64,000 bases of DNA from Psychroflexus torquis ATCC 700755 (GCF_000153485.2 NC_018721.1:186001-250000); one strand, 5' to 3'; positions 53,755-62,720 are shown, numbered from the stretch's first letter. The notes: generated by a model not told the origin, from the letters alone. Numbers and translations: made by a program.

Positions 53755-54498
53755 CTATTTTGACAGAAGCTGTGTTAACTTTGTGTCTAGTTCATTTATT
53801 TTAACGGTTAGTTTTGATGTAAATTTCGGATAGCGTTTTAAAAACACAAAAGATACTTTCCAAAAATAAATAGCAGCATCGAAGGAAATATCAATTGATG
53901 GAATATGAGTATGGTCTGTTAATAATTTATACCCTTTATCCGAAATAGTGTACCTTCTAATCAATAATTCATGGTTGACTAAAACAACTACAACATCACC
54001 CTGAATAAGAGCATTGGAATCTCTACTTTCTCCTATAACCACATCATTAGGAAATAAGGCTTCCTCATCGGATACCATAAATAAATCCGTTACCATAAAG
54101 GCTAAAAAATCTAAATTACCTTCCACAGGGACTCTAATTGTTGGCAATGCACTGTAACTTTGAGATGTCTTAAAATTTTCTATAAATAACTTGACATTCA
54201 ATGAATTCACAAAAGGAATCTCTTTCAAAGATGCCTTCACTATTTGATTTATATCCGTTGTTATTCCCCCATTAAAACGCAATAATTGGTTTACTGTAAC
54301 TTCCTTTGTTAAGAAATCATCAATAGATATGCTAAAATAATTAGCAACCTTTATAATGGTGTCAATCTTCGGCTCACTCCTACCCTCTTCATAGGCACCT
54401 AATGTTGCTCTTTTCAGCGAAAATAGCTCTGCAAAAGCCTGCTGACTAAGTCCTTTAATCGCTCTTATTTTTTTAATGTTTTTTCCAAAAAAGGACAT
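53755..54498 (-). CDS. XRE-family repressor with S24-like C-terminal domain
   Basis: The 247-residue regulator has an N-terminal HTH (about 5-62: IRAIKGLSQQAFAELFSLKR, LGAYEEGRSEPKIDTIIKVA) and a C-terminal LexA/CI-type S24 fold (about 115-205: RVPVEGNLDFLAFMVTD, ALIQGDVVVVLVNHELLIRR). Autocleavage residues are not obvious. It is divergent by 110 bp from the YbjN/PspA cluster and so is a candidate regulator of that cluster. Prophage-type repressors have the same build, but no phage genes are nearby. Confidence 0.82.
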   Translation of the reverse strand: MSFFGKNIKKIRAIKGLSQQAFAELFSLKRATLGAYEEGRSEPKIDTIIKVANYFSISIDDFLTKEVTVNQLLRFNGGITTDINQIVKASLKEIPFVNSLNVKLFIENFKTSQSYSALPTIRVPVEGNLDFLAFMVTDLFMVSDEEALFPNDVVIGESRDSNALIQGDVVVVLVNHELLIRRYTISDKGYKLLTDHTHIPSIDISFDAAIYFWKVSFVFLKRYPKFTSKLTVKINELDTKLTQLLSK

Positions 54499-54608
54499 AA
54501 TTTGCTAATTTTATTTGCAATATAGTAAGTATTAAGTATATTTGAAGCATCAACGAAAAAAAGCACCCTCTAATCGCTAGAAATATTTCAGAATAAAAAA
54601 CAAAATAC

Positions 54609-55004
54609 ATGAAAGAACCATTTAAAACTATTAAAAATTACCTGATTGAATTAAACTATAATATCACGCACGAAGACGAGGACGAAGGCGTGATCATAAT
54701 TCAAGATCATGACAAGGGTATCAATAATTTAATATTAGGAATTGCAAGTCCCATTTTAATTATAGAGCAATATATTTTTAAAATTTCAAATCCAAATAAG
54801 GCTGTTCTTCAGCAATTATTGCAAAAAAACAGAGACATTGTTCACGGCGCTTTTGTATTAGACGAATCTGGAGAAAAAGTAATCTTTAGAGATACTCTAC
54901 AAATTGAAAACATTGATTTAAACGAACTAGAGGGATCTATAAATTCTTTAAGTTTATTATTAAGTGAGTATTCTGAAAATATTATCCAATTTTCAAAATC
55001 ATAA
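54609..55004 (+). CDS. YbjN-like protein of the PspA cluster
   Basis: The 131-residue protein has KTIKNYLIELNYNITHEDED, VIIIQDHDKGINNLILGIAS, and LLQKNRDIVHGAFVLDESGE followed by VIFRDTLQIENIDLNELEGS, a pattern of YbjN/YjfI-type (type III secretion chaperone-like fold) proteins that precede PspA homologues. It lies 23 bp upstream of pspA. It probably assists or regulates the membrane-repair protein. Confidence 0.7.
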   Translation: MKEPFKTIKNYLIELNYNITHEDEDEGVIIIQDHDKGINNLILGIASPILIIEQYIFKISNPNKAVLQQLLQKNRDIVHGAFVLDESGEKVIFRDTLQIENIDLNELEGSINSLSLLLSEYSENIIQFSKS

Positions 55005-55027
55005 AAACAAAACAAAAACAAAATATC

Positions 55028-55726
55028 ATGAGTATATTCAAAAGATTATTTAACGTTGGGAAATCTGAAGCGCATTCTGCGATCGATAAAATGGAAGACC
55101 CAATAAAGATGACAGAACAAGGCATAAGAGACATGAAAAATGACTTGACAAATGCTTTAGAAGGTCTTGCGCAAGTAAAAGCAATGTTGATCCGTTCGCA
55201 GAACGATAAAACTCAGTTTGACAACAAGGCAAAAGACTATCAAAACAAGGCAATGCTTATCTTACAAAAAACTCAAAAAGAAAGTATTTCAGCAGAAGAC
55301 GGAGATCGTTTAGCCAGAGAGGCTTTGGTAAAGAAAGAAGAAAATACAGAGCACTCAAAACGTTGTGGTATTGAAATAGAAAAATTCTCTAAATCAGTTT
55401 CTCAATTGGAAACCAATGTAAACAGTTTAAAGAACAATGTTGGTAAATGGGAAAATGAACTAAAAACCCTAAAAGCGCGTGTAAAAGTGTCTAACGCTAC
55501 TAAGAACCTGAACAAGCAAATGGCATCAATTGACAGCTCTAGCACCGTTAATATGCTAGAAAAAATGAGAGAAAAAGTGAGTGAAGAGGAAGCTTTAGCA
55601 GACGCTTATGGAGATATTGCCAATGAATCAAAAAGTGTTGATGATGAGCTTGACCGCGTTTTAAACAATACTTCGGCAAGTGCAGAAAGCGATCTTGACG
55701 CACTCAAAAAACAAATGGGCATGTAA
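55028..55726 (+). CDS. pspA: PspA/IM30-family membrane-stress protein
   Basis: The 232-residue coiled-coil protein has the family start (SIFKRLFNVGKSEAHSAIDK, MEDPIKMTEQGIRDM) and long helices with heptad repeats to about residue 190, ending in ALKKQMGM. PspA-like proteins (YjfJ type) oligomerise on stressed membranes. An N-terminal amphipathic segment is present. It is co-directional with YbjN-like upstream and DUF4178 downstream; a hairpin follows its stop. Confidence 0.85.
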   Translation: MSIFKRLFNVGKSEAHSAIDKMEDPIKMTEQGIRDMKNDLTNALEGLAQVKAMLIRSQNDKTQFDNKAKDYQNKAMLILQKTQKESISAEDGDRLAREALVKKEENTEHSKRCGIEIEKFSKSVSQLETNVNSLKNNVGKWENELKTLKARVKVSNATKNLNKQMASIDSSSTVNMLEKMREKVSEEEALADAYGDIANESKSVDDELDRVLNNTSASAESDLDALKKQMGM

Positions 55727-55759
55727 TTCGTGTGCACTTCAGCATCTTTACAACACTAA

Positions 55760-55789
55760 AAAGCGCTTCTTTTATTAAAGAGGCGCTTT
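55760..55789 (+). terminator. Hairpin between pspA and the DUF4178 gene
   Basis: AAAGCGCTTCTTT-TATT-AAAGAGGCGCTTT forms a 13-bp stem with one G-T pair. No T tract follows, so it may attenuate transcription or stabilise the pspA message rather than terminate fully. Confidence 0.55.
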
Positions 55790-55860
55790 CCTGCTACTAA
55801 AGAATCACTGCAAATAATTTAGAAGGAGTATCCTTCCACAATAAAATCATAAAACTACAC

Positions 55861-56409
55861 ATGGGCATATTTGATATTTTTAAAAAAAAGGAAAAGGAAA
55901 GACACTTCGACCCCACCAATATTACCATTAGAGATTTGGGGAAAGGATATATTTTTGAATATGCAATTGAAACATGGACCGTTACTGCATTGTTCGAGTA
56001 TGATTGGGGAGAGAATTATTTTACCAGAGAATTTGTCATCAAAAACGGTGCAACTGAAAAATTTTTAAACATTGAGGATGATGGTGGCTTGGTGGTAACT
56101 TTATCTGAAAAAGTAAAACTAAGAAAACTTGGTGAAGTAACCTGTGACTATATGGATGCGCATCAAAAACCTCCTAAAAAAATAAAATATGAAGGCGTAA
56201 AATATTACTTGGATGAAAAGTCACCAGGCTATTGTAAAGAAATAGATGCCGATAACTGGGAAGAGTTGGTTTCTTATGATTATCTAGACGAAGAGGAAGA
56301 AAAAACACTCTGTATCGAGCAGTATGGCGAAGAAGAGTTCGAAGTAACTAAAGGAATTATTATTGATGCACTTGCTATTTCTAACATTTTACCTAAAGGA
56401 GACAATTAA
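55861..56409 (+). CDS. DUF4178 protein
   Basis: The 182-residue protein has the DUF4178 pattern: TIRDLGKGYIFEYAIETWTV, FTREFVIKNGATEKFLNIED, VKYYLDEKSPGYCKEIDADN. It is found in polyamine/PspA-linked clusters and sometimes fused to other members. No enzymatic motif is visible; acidic residues are abundant. It comes between pspA and the lipoprotein gene. Confidence 0.75.
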   Translation: MGIFDIFKKKEKERHFDPTNITIRDLGKGYIFEYAIETWTVTALFEYDWGENYFTREFVIKNGATEKFLNIEDDGGLVVTLSEKVKLRKLGEVTCDYMDAHQKPPKKIKYEGVKYYLDEKSPGYCKEIDADNWEELVSYDYLDEEEEKTLCIEQYGEEEFEVTKGIIIDALAISNILPKGDN

Positions 56410-56449
56410 TAGTCTTAAAAACTTTAAGTTTGGTTTTAAATTCATATTT

Positions 56450-57247
56450 ATGAAAACATTCAAAACACTCATTATTTTAGGTGTATTCCTGCTGCTGAAC
56501 TCTTGCAGAGAAGCACCTAAAAAATACATAAGAACTCCCTTAGATAAGATCGTTACTACTTACATGAATACACAAAATTACAGTGTTATTCTAAAGGATA
56601 TGGATTTTAATAAAGACACCAACAAATACTTACATAAATATAAAATTATCCTTGAAGAAAAGGTAAATACAACTGCTTCTTTAGAAGATGATTTCACCGT
56701 AAAACTAACCGACTGGGAAGAAGTTTCAGCAATTACTTTTGAAGAGTATCAAAAAGATTTAGGGATGACCGTTTTGTCAAAGAAAAATGGTGTTCTTGAC
56801 AAAAAATCTATGCCTGCAGGCTATAATAGTCACGTTGGAAACTCAAAGTACGGCGATTGGCAGCAACAAAGTAACGGTTCTTCTTTCTGGGTATACTACG
56901 TTCAATATCGTTTTATGAGTTCTCTTTTCTATGGTTCTAGCCATCGATACTACAGAAATGATTACAACTACTACAGAACAAACCACTACGGAAAAAGCAA
57001 CTACTATGGAAAAACTAATACCTTTGGAACCTCTACCTATAAAAACACGAATGCTAGCTGGAATTCGAAATCACAAACCTTTAAAAACAATGTAAGAAGT
57101 AATGTCAAAAGAAGTTCTTCCGCATTAAAATCTAGAGGGTATCAGAGCAGCAGAAGCTATAGCAATTCCGGAAAAACTTCAAGAAATAGTAATAGATACA
57201 GCAACTCAGGCTCTTCTCGCTCACGTAGTGGAGGATTTGGTAAATAA
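56450..57247 (+). CDS. Lipoprotein with Tyr/Asn/Ser-rich tail
   Basis: The start is taken at MKTFKTLIILGVFLLLNS (56450), since it begins a signal peptide with lipobox LLNSC. A globular part (about 30-150) is followed by a low-complexity tail (about 155-265) rich in Tyr, Asn, Ser and Arg with motifs such as YRNDYNYYRTNHYGKSNYYG, ending GGFGK. It resembles the surface-lipoprotein partner (DUF1190 type, YjfM) of PspA/DUF350 clusters, but similarity is loose. Confidence 0.7.
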   Translation: MKTFKTLIILGVFLLLNSCREAPKKYIRTPLDKIVTTYMNTQNYSVILKDMDFNKDTNKYLHKYKIILEEKVNTTASLEDDFTVKLTDWEEVSAITFEEYQKDLGMTVLSKKNGVLDKKSMPAGYNSHVGNSKYGDWQQQSNGSSFWVYYVQYRFMSSLFYGSSHRYYRNDYNYYRTNHYGKSNYYGKTNTFGTSTYKNTNASWNSKSQTFKNNVRSNVKRSSSALKSRGYQSSRSYSNSGKTSRNSNRYSNSGSSRSRSGGFGK

Positions 57248-57270
57248 CATACAGTAAACAATCATAAAGT

Positions 57271-58140
57271 ATGGAAAAATATATAAATATTATAGATTTA
57301 TCTCACTCTCTTGGATATACCGTAAGTGGCTTGATTATTTTTATTATTGGAAAAATTGCCTATAAACTGATACATCCAAAAATTAACATTCAACAGGAAT
57401 TAGTTGATAAAGATAATTTTGCATTCATCCTCTCTTATGTTGGATATTTTGCCGCTTTAATCATTCTTATTGGAGGTACAATTGTAGGAGAAAGTTACGA
57501 TTTTGCCACAGATATATTACTTATTTTCGTGTACGGAATCATTGGGATTGCCTTACTGCTCATAGCAGCATGGATTAGCAATAAATTAATTCTAACGAAA
57601 TTCGATTTAAAGAAAGAAATTATAGCAGATAAGAATGAAGGATCAGGTATCATAGAAGCTGCCATCTATATTGCAAATGGTCTTATTTTATATGGTGCCT
57701 TAATCGGTGAGTCCGAAACACTCTTAAGTGGGATAATAACTTTCTTGATTTATTGGATCATCGGAAATTTCGTTCTTATTATCGCTTCTAAAACCTTTAC
57801 TTCTTGGATGAGTTACGATATTCATACCGAGATAGAAAATGACAATGTTGCAGCCGGAATTAGCTTTGCAGGCGCAATACTTGCCATTGGTATTATTACA
57901 ATGAATGCCATTTTAGACCCTTTTGTAAACTGGACCACTACACTGGTAGATATAAGCCTACAGACGGTATTAGGCTGTATATTACTACCTGTAATACGCC
58001 TTTTTGCAGACAAAATATTATTGCCAGGAAGAAAACTTACAGATGAAATTGTCAACCAAGAGAAACCAAATATTGGTGCTGGATTGATCGAGGCTTTTGC
58101 CTACGTTGCTGCTGCTATATTGATTACATGGAGTATTTAA
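57271..58140 (+). CDS. DUF350 (YjfL-like) membrane protein, duplicated domain
   Basis: The 289-residue protein has about eight transmembrane helices in two DUF350 units, each opening with the pattern FAFILSYVGYFAALIILIGG or GAGLIEAFAYVAAAILIT. Partner residues EAAIYIANGLILYGALIG and AAGISFAGAILAIGIITM repeat the motif. YjfL proteins occur beside PspA and polyamine genes; function unknown, perhaps a membrane scaffold or channel. Its end overlaps the spermidine-synthase gene by 13 bp. Confidence 0.8.
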   Translation: MEKYINIIDLSHSLGYTVSGLIIFIIGKIAYKLIHPKINIQQELVDKDNFAFILSYVGYFAALIILIGGTIVGESYDFATDILLIFVYGIIGIALLLIAAWISNKLILTKFDLKKEIIADKNEGSGIIEAAIYIANGLILYGALIGESETLLSGIITFLIYWIIGNFVLIIASKTFTSWMSYDIHTEIENDNVAAGISFAGAILAIGIITMNAILDPFVNWTTTLVDISLQTVLGCILLPVIRLFADKILLPGRKLTDEIVNQEKPNIGAGLIEAFAYVAAAILITWSI

Positions 58141-59684
58141 AAAGGAATTCATTTATTTTAAAATCAGCTATTTTTGCCACAGGCTTTGCAGGAATTGTGG
58201 CTGAATATACCCTATCTACATTAGCAACCTATTTTATTGGTAATTCAATTTTTCAATGGACTATGATTGTTTCCTTGATGCTTTTTTGCATGGGATTAGG
58301 AAGTAGATTGAGTAAGTTAATTACAAAAAATTTAATTCAAAATTTTCTAATTTTAGAAACCTCACTTTCTTTAATTGTTGCCTTTTCTTCTGTATTGGTG
58401 TATACCTTGGCGTCTATAAGTGAATACTACGGAATTGTCATTTATTCTTTAAGCATGCTTATTGGATTGTTAATAGGACTAGAAATCCCCTTAGTTGTTC
58501 GGATAAATAAAGAATACGAAGACCTGAAAAGTAATATTTCTTCCATTTTAGAAAAAGATTATTACGGCAGCCTTATTGGCGGCATCTTTTTCGCCTTTAT
58601 TGGGCTGCCGATAATAGGCTTGGCCTACACGCCCTTTGTACTAGGTATTATTAATTTTTTAGTAGCCTTAATTGTATTTTATCGCTTTAAAGATAAAATC
58701 AACAAACGCAGTACCGTTCGATTGCAAGCTATTTTATTGATTGTTTTTGCAATTTTAATTACGGGTATCTCTTTTACAGAGCCAATTATTCAATGGGGAG
58801 AACAAAAGAAATATAAAGACAAAGTTGTCTATTCGGAGCAAACTGAATATCAGAAAATTGTATTGACCGAATGGAAAGACGAACACTGGCTTTACTTGAA
58901 CGGAAACTTACAATTTTGCTCTATTGATGAGAAAATGTATCACGAACCACTGGTGCATCCGATAATGCAGTTGCATCCAAAACCACAACGCATACTTGTT
59001 CTTGGCGGTGGTGACGGCTGTGCCGTCAGAGAAATTTTAAAGTACCCCAGTGTTGAAAGAATAGACATGGTAGACTTGGATCCAAAAATGACAGATTTAG
59101 GGCGCAACCACCCTGTTTTAATTGATATCAATAAAGGAAGCATGCACAGCGACAAGCTAAAAATTTATAATAAAGATGCGTACATTTATCTCGAACAGAA
59201 TACCAGTGATTTTTATGATATTATAATTGCAGATTTACCCGATCCAAGAAGCATTGAGTTGGGCAGACTTTATTCCCACGAATTTTATTCTCTTTGTAAA
59301 CGGAAATTAAGACCAAATGGATTGCTTATTACGCAAGCGGGAAGTCCCTATTTTGCAACTAAAGCCTATAATTGCATCGATAAAACAATGCAATCTGCAG
59401 GTTTCAAAACCGTAAAACTTCACAATCAAGTGTTATCTATGGGCGAATGGGGCTGGGTTATTGGAACCAAAAGCAATGACATAAATTCACAGCAACTAAA
59501 AGAAAGATTACAAAACATCGCCTTCAAAGACCTCGAAACAAAATGGATCAATACAGAAGCAATGCAATTGATGACCTCCTTTGGAAAAGAATTCTATAAA
59601 CCAATCGATAGCCTTGAAATAAACAAAATTCACAACCCCGTGCTTTACCAGTATTATTTAGACGGGAATTGGGATTTATATTAA
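58128..59684 (+). CDS. Membrane-fused spermidine synthase-like protein
   Basis: The 518-residue protein has about six or seven N-terminal transmembrane helices (1-215) and a C-terminal polyamine aminopropyltransferase domain (about 225-460). It shows YQKIVLTEWKDEHWLYLNGN, the AdoMet-binding ILVLGGGDGCAVREILKY, VDLDPKMTDL, and DLPDPRSIELGRLYSHEFYS. It should transfer an aminopropyl group from decarboxylated AdoMet, which the next gene supplies. The membrane part suggests that polyamine is made or sensed at the membrane. It starts inside the DUF350 stop and leads into speD 2 bp later. Confidence 0.85.
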   Translation: MEYLKRNSFILKSAIFATGFAGIVAEYTLSTLATYFIGNSIFQWTMIVSLMLFCMGLGSRLSKLITKNLIQNFLILETSLSLIVAFSSVLVYTLASISEYYGIVIYSLSMLIGLLIGLEIPLVVRINKEYEDLKSNISSILEKDYYGSLIGGIFFAFIGLPIIGLAYTPFVLGIINFLVALIVFYRFKDKINKRSTVRLQAILLIVFAILITGISFTEPIIQWGEQKKYKDKVVYSEQTEYQKIVLTEWKDEHWLYLNGNLQFCSIDEKMYHEPLVHPIMQLHPKPQRILVLGGGDGCAVREILKYPSVERIDMVDLDPKMTDLGRNHPVLIDINKGSMHSDKLKIYNKDAYIYLEQNTSDFYDIIIADLPDPRSIELGRLYSHEFYSLCKRKLRPNGLLITQAGSPYFATKAYNCIDKTMQSAGFKTVKLHNQVLSMGEWGWVIGTKSNDINSQQLKERLQNIAFKDLETKWINTEAMQLMTSFGKEFYKPIDSLEINKIHNPVLYQYYLDGNWDLY

Positions 59685-59686
59685 CT

Positions 59687-60004
59687 ATGAGCACAATGTA
59701 TAAGCATACAGAAGCAAATATTTACAGCAGCAAATTTTGGACCGTTTGCACGGAACCAGAAGAATTGCGGAATACTTTTGAACGCGTATTAAAAGAAGTT
59801 GACTTTAAAATTGTACTTTTTAATGAGCACCATTTTACAGCACAAGGATACACCTGTTTTTGGCTTTTAGGTGAAAGTCATTTAGCGATTCATACGTTTC
59901 CTGAAAGTGGCAAAAGTTATGTAGAACTTAGCAGCTGCAATAAAATAAAATTAGACTTGTTTATTCTTAAAATAGCCATACTAAAAAATATAAGCACAGA
60001 ATAA
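59687..60004 (+). CDS. speD: S-adenosylmethionine decarboxylase-like protein
   Basis: The start is taken at MSTMYKHTEANIYS (59687), two bases after the previous stop. The 105-residue product has the pyruvoyl-enzyme signature LLGESHLAIHTFPESGKSYV, with the Ser of ESH as the self-cleavage and pyruvoyl site, then ELSSCNK with the conserved Cys. It makes decarboxylated AdoMet for the neighbouring aminopropyltransferase. Length fits the short bacterial class (about 110-130). Confidence 0.85.
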   Translation: MSTMYKHTEANIYSSKFWTVCTEPEELRNTFERVLKEVDFKIVLFNEHHFTAQGYTCFWLLGESHLAIHTFPESGKSYVELSSCNKIKLDLFILKIAILKNISTE

Positions 60005-60014
60005 AATACATAAA

Positions 60015-60360
60015 ATGAAAAAAAGTAGGGGATTTTATCAATTATAACAAGTATTTTATAAAATTCATTTATACCCTTATTGTTTTAAATGTACTGACCT
60101 TAATTCTTTAATCGTCTAAAGAATTAAATGATAATTATAGTCTCTTTTTTTATTCTTTTGAAATCTTTTCGATAGCGATTTTTACTTTGGAATATCTCAT
60201 TCGAATTAGGGTTTCTGACAAAACGAAAGAAAACAAAAAAGAATTAATTAATTTTGCATTTTCTACCTTAGGAATTATTGATTTAATTGCAATTATTCCT
60301 TTTAATTTTCCTTTTATTTTTCCTTTCGATTTAAGAATTGTTCGTATTCTTCGTTTATTT
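60015..60360 (+). pseudogene. Voltage-gated (Kv-like) channel, 5' part, broken
   Basis: The frame encodes FIKFIYTLIVLNVLTLIL, stop at 60109, SSKELNDNYS, FEIFSIAIFTLEYLIRIRVS, then FAFSTLGIIDLIAIIPFNFP and LRIVRILRLF. These are helices S1 to S4 of a voltage-gated potassium channel, including the Arg-rich S4. Besides the stop, the start ATG (60015) is in another frame. The reading is cut by an IS at 60361 and resumes at 62303. Confidence 0.85.
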
Positions 60361-62109
60361 AGGGCTTGCTGATTTTCTTATAATTATCATCTATTAAATT
60401 AAGCATCAGTGTTTTACGCATAAAAATACACGTTTTTTTCTTGCGTAATTGCATGGTTTTTCGTATCTTTTACTCATAAACCTATGCAGTTATGATAAAA
60501 TATACGCCTTCTAATCAGTTAAGTTTATCCGATTTTTCACATCCCTTCGAACAAGAATTGTTATCTGATAATCGCTGGGTAAAATTATCACAACTCATCC
60601 CTTGGGATGCTTTGGCAAAGGTATATTCCAATAAACTCAATGCACGTAATGGTAGAGAGAGTATTGATGTCCGCGTGGTTATAGGTGCAATTATTGTAAA
60701 GCATAAGATAGGGCTAAACGATAGAGAGACCGTTGCGATGATTAGCGAAAACATCTACTTGCAATATTTCTGTGGATTAAAGTGTTTTCAAACCAAACCC
60801 CCTTTTCACCCCACTGTACTTGTAGCTATTCGTAAACGAATGGGGGCAGTAAATTTTGACTCTTGGAATACTCTAATCATTGAAAAAGCAGATAGCTTGA
60901 AGCCAAAAAGGGCAAGGAATATTCAAAAGAACACCGAGGAAGAGGCCCCTAATCAATGTGTCTCTGATAGTAAACACAAAGGCAAACTAAAGATTGATGC
61001 TAGTGTGGCTGATCAAAGAATAGTGTTCCCTACCGATGCTGGTCTGCTTAATACAGCACGCAAAGAAAGTGAGCGAATTATAGATTTGCTTTACGAGCAA
61101 ACCCAAGGAGTTAATAAACCTCGAGATTACCGTCGAGTAGCAAGAACAGAATATCTTGTATTTTCTAAAAAACGCAGAAAGACAACCAAACAAATAAACA
61201 AGTTCATTCGAAAACAACTAGGATATACCAGGCGTAACCTATCTTATATTGAAAAACTGTTAGACCAAATAGAAGATCAAAAAAAGGAGGAACACTTGCC
61301 TGGCATGTTTACAGATCTTAGAACTGCTTATCCCTGTAAATTCCCTTTACCAAAACGGGACCAAAAGATTTACTGGGTGCTTCAACTCATCTATGAACAA
61401 CAATACTATATGTATCACGAAAAAGTTAATAGTGTAAAAAATAGAATAGTCAATATTTATCAACCTTACGTTCGCCCTATCCCAAGAGGAAAGGATAAAG
61501 TATCGACAGAATTTGGAGCAAAGATTAGTGCTAGTGAGATAGATGGAATGAGTAGAGTAGAACATATAAGTTGGGATCAATTTAATGAATCTAAAGATTT
61601 AGTATTACAAGTAGAATCCTACAGAACCACCTTTGGTCACTACCCAGAATTACTACTAGCGGACCAAATATACCTTAACAGAGAGAACAGAAAATGGCTC
61701 AAAGAAAAAGGGATTAGAATTGTGGGAAAACCATTAGGGAGACCGCCAAAACAAGAACTTTCTGCCTATCAAAAGCGAAAACTCAAAAAAGAGCGAAACC
61801 AAAGAAACCTAATAGAAGGAAAGTTTGGACAAGCAAAAAACGCATACGGACTTAACAAAATAAAAGCCAAAAGAAAAGACACATCAGAAAGCTGGATAAG
61901 TGCCATTTTCTTCATAATGAACTTAATAAACTTATCAAAAATAGCAGATAAATATGCTATTTTTTGTGCCTTATTTGAAAATTGGATATACGCTAAGCTA
62001 AATCCCAAAATAAAAGGGTGTTTCTATAATACTGATGTCACTAAACCCTTTTTATTCAAAATTACATACCTCTTGAACTAAAATAAGCTTGAGTAAATCA
62101 GCAAGCCCT
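60361..62109 (+). mobile_element. IS5/IS1182-superfamily insertion sequence
   Basis: The element is 1749 bp. Perfect 15-bp terminal repeats AGGGCTTGCTGATTT (60361-60375) and AAATCAGCAAGCCCT (62095-62109) are flanked by ATTT on both sides (60357-60360 and 62110-62113), a 4-bp target duplication. One intact transposase gene is inside. It inserted exactly at the left end of a MITE-like element that already sat in the channel gene. Confidence 0.93.
60492..62081 (+). CDS. IS5/IS1182-type transposase
   Basis: The 529-residue intact transposase has an N-terminal DUF772 domain (VRVVIGAIIVKHKIGLNDRE, TVAMISENIYLQYFCGL). The catalytic region holds LKIDASVADQRIVFPTDAGL (first Asp), LLLADQIYLNRENRKWLKEK (second Asp) and NLIEGKFGQAKNAYGLNKI (Glu). 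A long basic insert lies in the middle. No stops or frameshifts are present and the ends are perfect, so the element may be active. Confidence 0.9.
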   Translation: MIKYTPSNQLSLSDFSHPFEQELLSDNRWVKLSQLIPWDALAKVYSNKLNARNGRESIDVRVVIGAIIVKHKIGLNDRETVAMISENIYLQYFCGLKCFQTKPPFHPTVLVAIRKRMGAVNFDSWNTLIIEKADSLKPKRARNIQKNTEEEAPNQCVSDSKHKGKLKIDASVADQRIVFPTDAGLLNTARKESERIIDLLYEQTQGVNKPRDYRRVARTEYLVFSKKRRKTTKQINKFIRKQLGYTRRNLSYIEKLLDQIEDQKKEEHLPGMFTDLRTAYPCKFPLPKRDQKIYWVLQLIYEQQYYMYHEKVNSVKNRIVNIYQPYVRPIPRGKDKVSTEFGAKISASEIDGMSRVEHISWDQFNESKDLVLQVESYRTTFGHYPELLLADQIYLNRENRKWLKEKGIRIVGKPLGRPPKQELSAYQKRKLKKERNQRNLIEGKFGQAKNAYGLNKIKAKRKDTSESWISAIFFIMNLINLSKIADKYAIFCALFENWIYAKLNPKIKGCFYNTDVTKPFLFKITYLLN

Positions 62110-62114
62110 ATTTA

Positions 62115-62299
62115 TACCATTTTAGCATTCAAATGTCGTATAAAATTAGTTTCTTTTTCACTTACTAATCGTCATAAAATAGAACCGTAACTATTGCTAT
62201 GCTTATATTTTTTTTCCTCAACTAAGTAAAAAACCTGTGCTGAGCTGCGTCGAAGTATAATTCAAATTTTTAATGCACCATTTAAAAACTAAATTGGTA
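62115..62299 (-). repeat. MITE-like interspersed element, copy 4 (subfamily A)
   Basis: The 185-bp element has ends TACCATTTTAG / CTAAATTGGTA and TTA on both flanks (62112-62114, 62300-62302). It is nearly identical to copy 1 in reverse orientation. It interrupts the channel gene between codons of the S4 segment, and the IS lies directly against its left end. Confidence 0.88.
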
Positions 62300-62302
62300 T
62301 TA

Positions 62303-62670
62303 AACTGCTCCGAATTTTCAAACTTAGTAGATATTCGAAATCATTGAAAACAATACAATATATTTTTAAAGAAACAAAAGCAGAACTGTCCATTACTGTA
62401 TTTGTAACTTTTGTGTTGATGATCTTGTCCTCTACTCTTATATATTATATAGAACACGATACACAACCAGAAAAATTTGCGAGTATTGGCGATGCTGTTT
62501 GGTGGGCGGTTGCAACCTCAACCAAGGTAAGCTAGGGAGATATGTATCCTGTTATCGCTTTGGGTAAAATATTAAGTGGTATTATTGCTTTGATAGGAAT
62601 TGGTTTTGTAGCACTTCCCTCGAGAATCATTAGTTCCGTTTTTATTTAAAAAATTCAAGCTGAAAAGAAG
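62303..62670 (+). pseudogene. Voltage-gated channel, 3' part, broken
   Basis: The reading resumes as LLRIFKLSRYSKSLKTIQYI, then S5 (LSITVFVTFVLMILSSTLIY) and the pore region AVWWAVATSTKVS, a TAG stop, GDMYPVIALGK, and S6 ILSGIIALIGIGFVALPSRI. In intact channels the filter reads TLTTVGYGD; here Thr, Gly and Tyr codons are changed and Tyr has become a stop. Further stops follow S6. It joins the 5' part at 60360 when the IS and MITE are removed. Confidence 0.85.
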
Positions 62671-62720
62671 TAAAAAAAAATAAAGACTGTTGTCCAACCT
62701 GAGGAAAAAACTTTTAAAAT

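Noticed and set aside
53755..54498. Prophage
   Set aside because: An XRE/S24 repressor alone was present; no structural, lysis or integrase genes are nearby.
60492..62081. IS in this window as mobiliser of the MITE-like elements
   Set aside because: Its terminal repeats (AGGGCTTGCTGATTT) and 4-bp target duplication differ from the TACCA-ATTTAG ends and 3-bp duplications of the MITE.
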